A DNA stretch of 32,760 bases from Lachnospiraceae bacterium (GTDB lineage Bacteria; Bacillota; Clostridia; Lachnospirales; Lachnospiraceae). This document shows, in pieces, positions 32,242 to 32,760 of the stretch (position 1 is the first letter of the stretch; each line of letters begins with the position of its first letter). The DNA lies in contig JAFRUR010000079.1 in the NCBI GenBank assembly GCA_017438775.1, positions 1-32,760 on the forward strand. Reading direction: 5' to 3'. Under the pieces are notes generated by a model that was not told the DNA's origin, did no database searches, and saw only the letters and a list, made by a program, of their open reading frames with translations. The translations under genes were made by a program, and so were the position numbers.

Positions 32242-32292
32242 TGCTGCTGCCGGGCAAACAAAAAAGAGAGTCGGAAGGAGGCACCTCGTAAG
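32242..32292 (+). CDS. Candidate 16-residue peptide running into a terminator
   Basis: AGGAG is 5 bp before an ATG opening a 16-codon frame (starts MLLPGKQKR). It reads through the first arm of the following hairpin and stops in its loop. This layout resembles an attenuator leader, but no regulated gene follows closely on this strand. Low confidence as a gene. Confidence 0.25.
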
Positions 32293-32312
32293 GAAGTGCC
32301 TCCTTCTGTTTC
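32275..32312 (+). terminator. Terminator downstream of gntR
   Basis: An 11-bp perfect stem GAAGGAGGCAC/GTGCCTCCTTC (32275-32285 with 32297-32307), then TGTTT. It is 124 bp after the gntR stop; the stretch in between has only the small frame at 32242. Confidence 0.75.
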
Positions 32313-32525
32313 AGCATTTGTCGCGCTGGGCTATAACGGAGTACAGGCTGTCTGCGCCAAGGACTACGGTGCAAGTGATTTTACGATGTTTGAATGCCTA
32401 TTGTTTCGATAAGCATTAGAAGCTTTGTTTGTGACACAAACAGGTAATTATTTTCAGAGTTTAATATCAATATATGTAAAAATGTAATCACTCCAACCGA
32501 TACGGAATAGCAGTATCGTATATTC
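32313..32525. other. AT-rich intergenic stretch with two dyads
   Basis: No supported gene. A palindrome, GTTTGT-GAC-ACAAAC (32427-32441), fits the same TNGTNNNACNA pattern as the GntR operators. A second dyad, CGATAC..GTATCG, lies at about 32499-32519. The sequence from about 32390 is much more AT-rich than the rest of the window. Confidence 0.5.
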
Positions 32526-32558
32526 AACGCCCTGCAAGCCTCAAACTTGCAGGGCGTT
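32526..32558. terminator. Bidirectional terminator hairpin
   Basis: A perfect 13-bp stem AACGCCCTGCAAG/CTTGCAGGGCGTT (32526-32538 with 32546-32558), with a T-rich flank on the + strand. It is probably the terminator of the - strand gene at the right edge. Confidence 0.75.
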
Positions 32559-32562
32559 TCTA

Positions 32563-32597
32563 TGTATACACCGCAGGAAGCCCCTGCGGTGCATACA
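32563..32597. terminator. Second hairpin beside the right-edge gene
   Basis: TGTATACACCGCAGG (32563-32577) pairs with 32583-32597 with one mismatch or G-T pair and a 5-nt loop. It stacks next to the hairpin at 32526-32558, so transcription of the - strand gene passes two consecutive stems. Confidence 0.5.
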
Positions 32598-32612
32598 CAG
32601 GTTCATGAGTCG

Positions 32613-32760
32613 TTATAGTAAGTCAACATCATTGCCGATATAAAGATATCTCAAATGAAAACTTGCGTCAGCATCTTTGATGTCGTTATAAGCGATGGTC
32701 ACGCCGTATTCTACCGATACGTCAAGCCCCTTGCCGCCGAGTATCAGATCCACGTCGTTC
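32613..32760 (-). CDS. Unrecognised protein, C-terminal 48 codons
   Basis: The gene enters from the right edge on the - strand and ends at TAA 32613-32615. The visible end reads NDVDLILGGKGLDVSVEYG and then VTIAYNDIKDADASFH, finishing YIGNDVDLL. I do not recognise the family. The frame is open and the codon use is AT-richer than in the catabolic genes. Two hairpins follow its stop. Confidence 0.6.
   Translation of the reverse strand, partial: NDVDLILGGKGLDVSVEYGVTIAYNDIKDADASFHLRYLYIGNDVDLL

Noticed and set aside
32215-32412. 65-codon + strand frame after gntR
   Set aside because: It runs through a terminator hairpin, has no ribosome binding site at its start and resembles no family.

Overview
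This is GC-rich Firmicute DNA, most likely from a Clostridia member of the Lachnospiraceae type. The evidence is the DUF1836 protein, strong AGGAGG-like ribosome binding sites, sigma-A promoters with 17-bp spacers, a sortase-anchored pilus locus, and an ion-pumping pyrophosphatase of the kind common in that group. There are no rRNA, tRNA, CRISPR or insertion-sequence genes. The assignment rests on gene content only.

Left edge (1-3170, + strand): the C-terminus of the membrane pyrophosphatase HppA, a DUF1836 putative regulator, and an aldo/keto reductase with two 4Fe-4S-type cysteine motifs. Each has its own terminator, and the last two have clear promoters. Between hppA and the DUF1836 gene lies a structured repeat (copy A, 806-955). 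A diverged second copy (B) lies at 27430-27591.

Pilus island (3265-16522, - strand). In transcription order: a 2663-aa BspA-type LRR adhesin/tip pilin; a SipA-like signal-peptidase homologue that has lost its Ser-Lys dyad; a two-domain FctA/Spy0128-like major pilin; a class B sortase; and a CshA-repeat, wall-anchored protein. This order matches the streptococcal FCT-type locus cpa-sipA-fctA-srtC2-fctB, but the tip and base components are very different. Stop/start overlaps of 11 bp couple adhesin to sipA and sortase to the CshA-repeat gene. Three repeated hairpins precede the major pilin.

Catabolic region (16840-32150), nearly all on the - strand and dense in small-molecule enzymes: a GntR/FCD regulator (+ strand), divergent from a zinc alcohol dehydrogenase, then an MBL-fold hydrolase, a Tm-1-like/UPF0261 protein, a class II aldolase, a second zinc alcohol dehydrogenase, a TIM-barrel sugar isomerase/epimerase, a cupin, a split ThrE-type exporter, an FAH-family hydrolase, an ABC exporter, a cyclase-family (KynB-like) hydrolase and an SDR dehydrogenase. 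The GntR-dehydrogenase intergenic region carries three palindromes of the form TTGTnnnACAA. Two of them sit on the predicted start sites of the divergent promoters, so the regulator probably represses both. The substrate is unknown. Dehydrogenases, a lactonase-like MBL enzyme, an aldolase and an FAH hydrolase fit the catabolism of a sugar, sugar acid or lactone to small C2-C3 products. A lower-GC patch (25460-26580), holding a lipoprotein and a small exported protein with an early stop codon, interrupts this operon.

Right edge (32151-32760): several terminator hairpins, an AT-rich spacer with an orphan palindrome like the GntR sites, and the C-terminal 48 codons of an unrecognised - strand gene.
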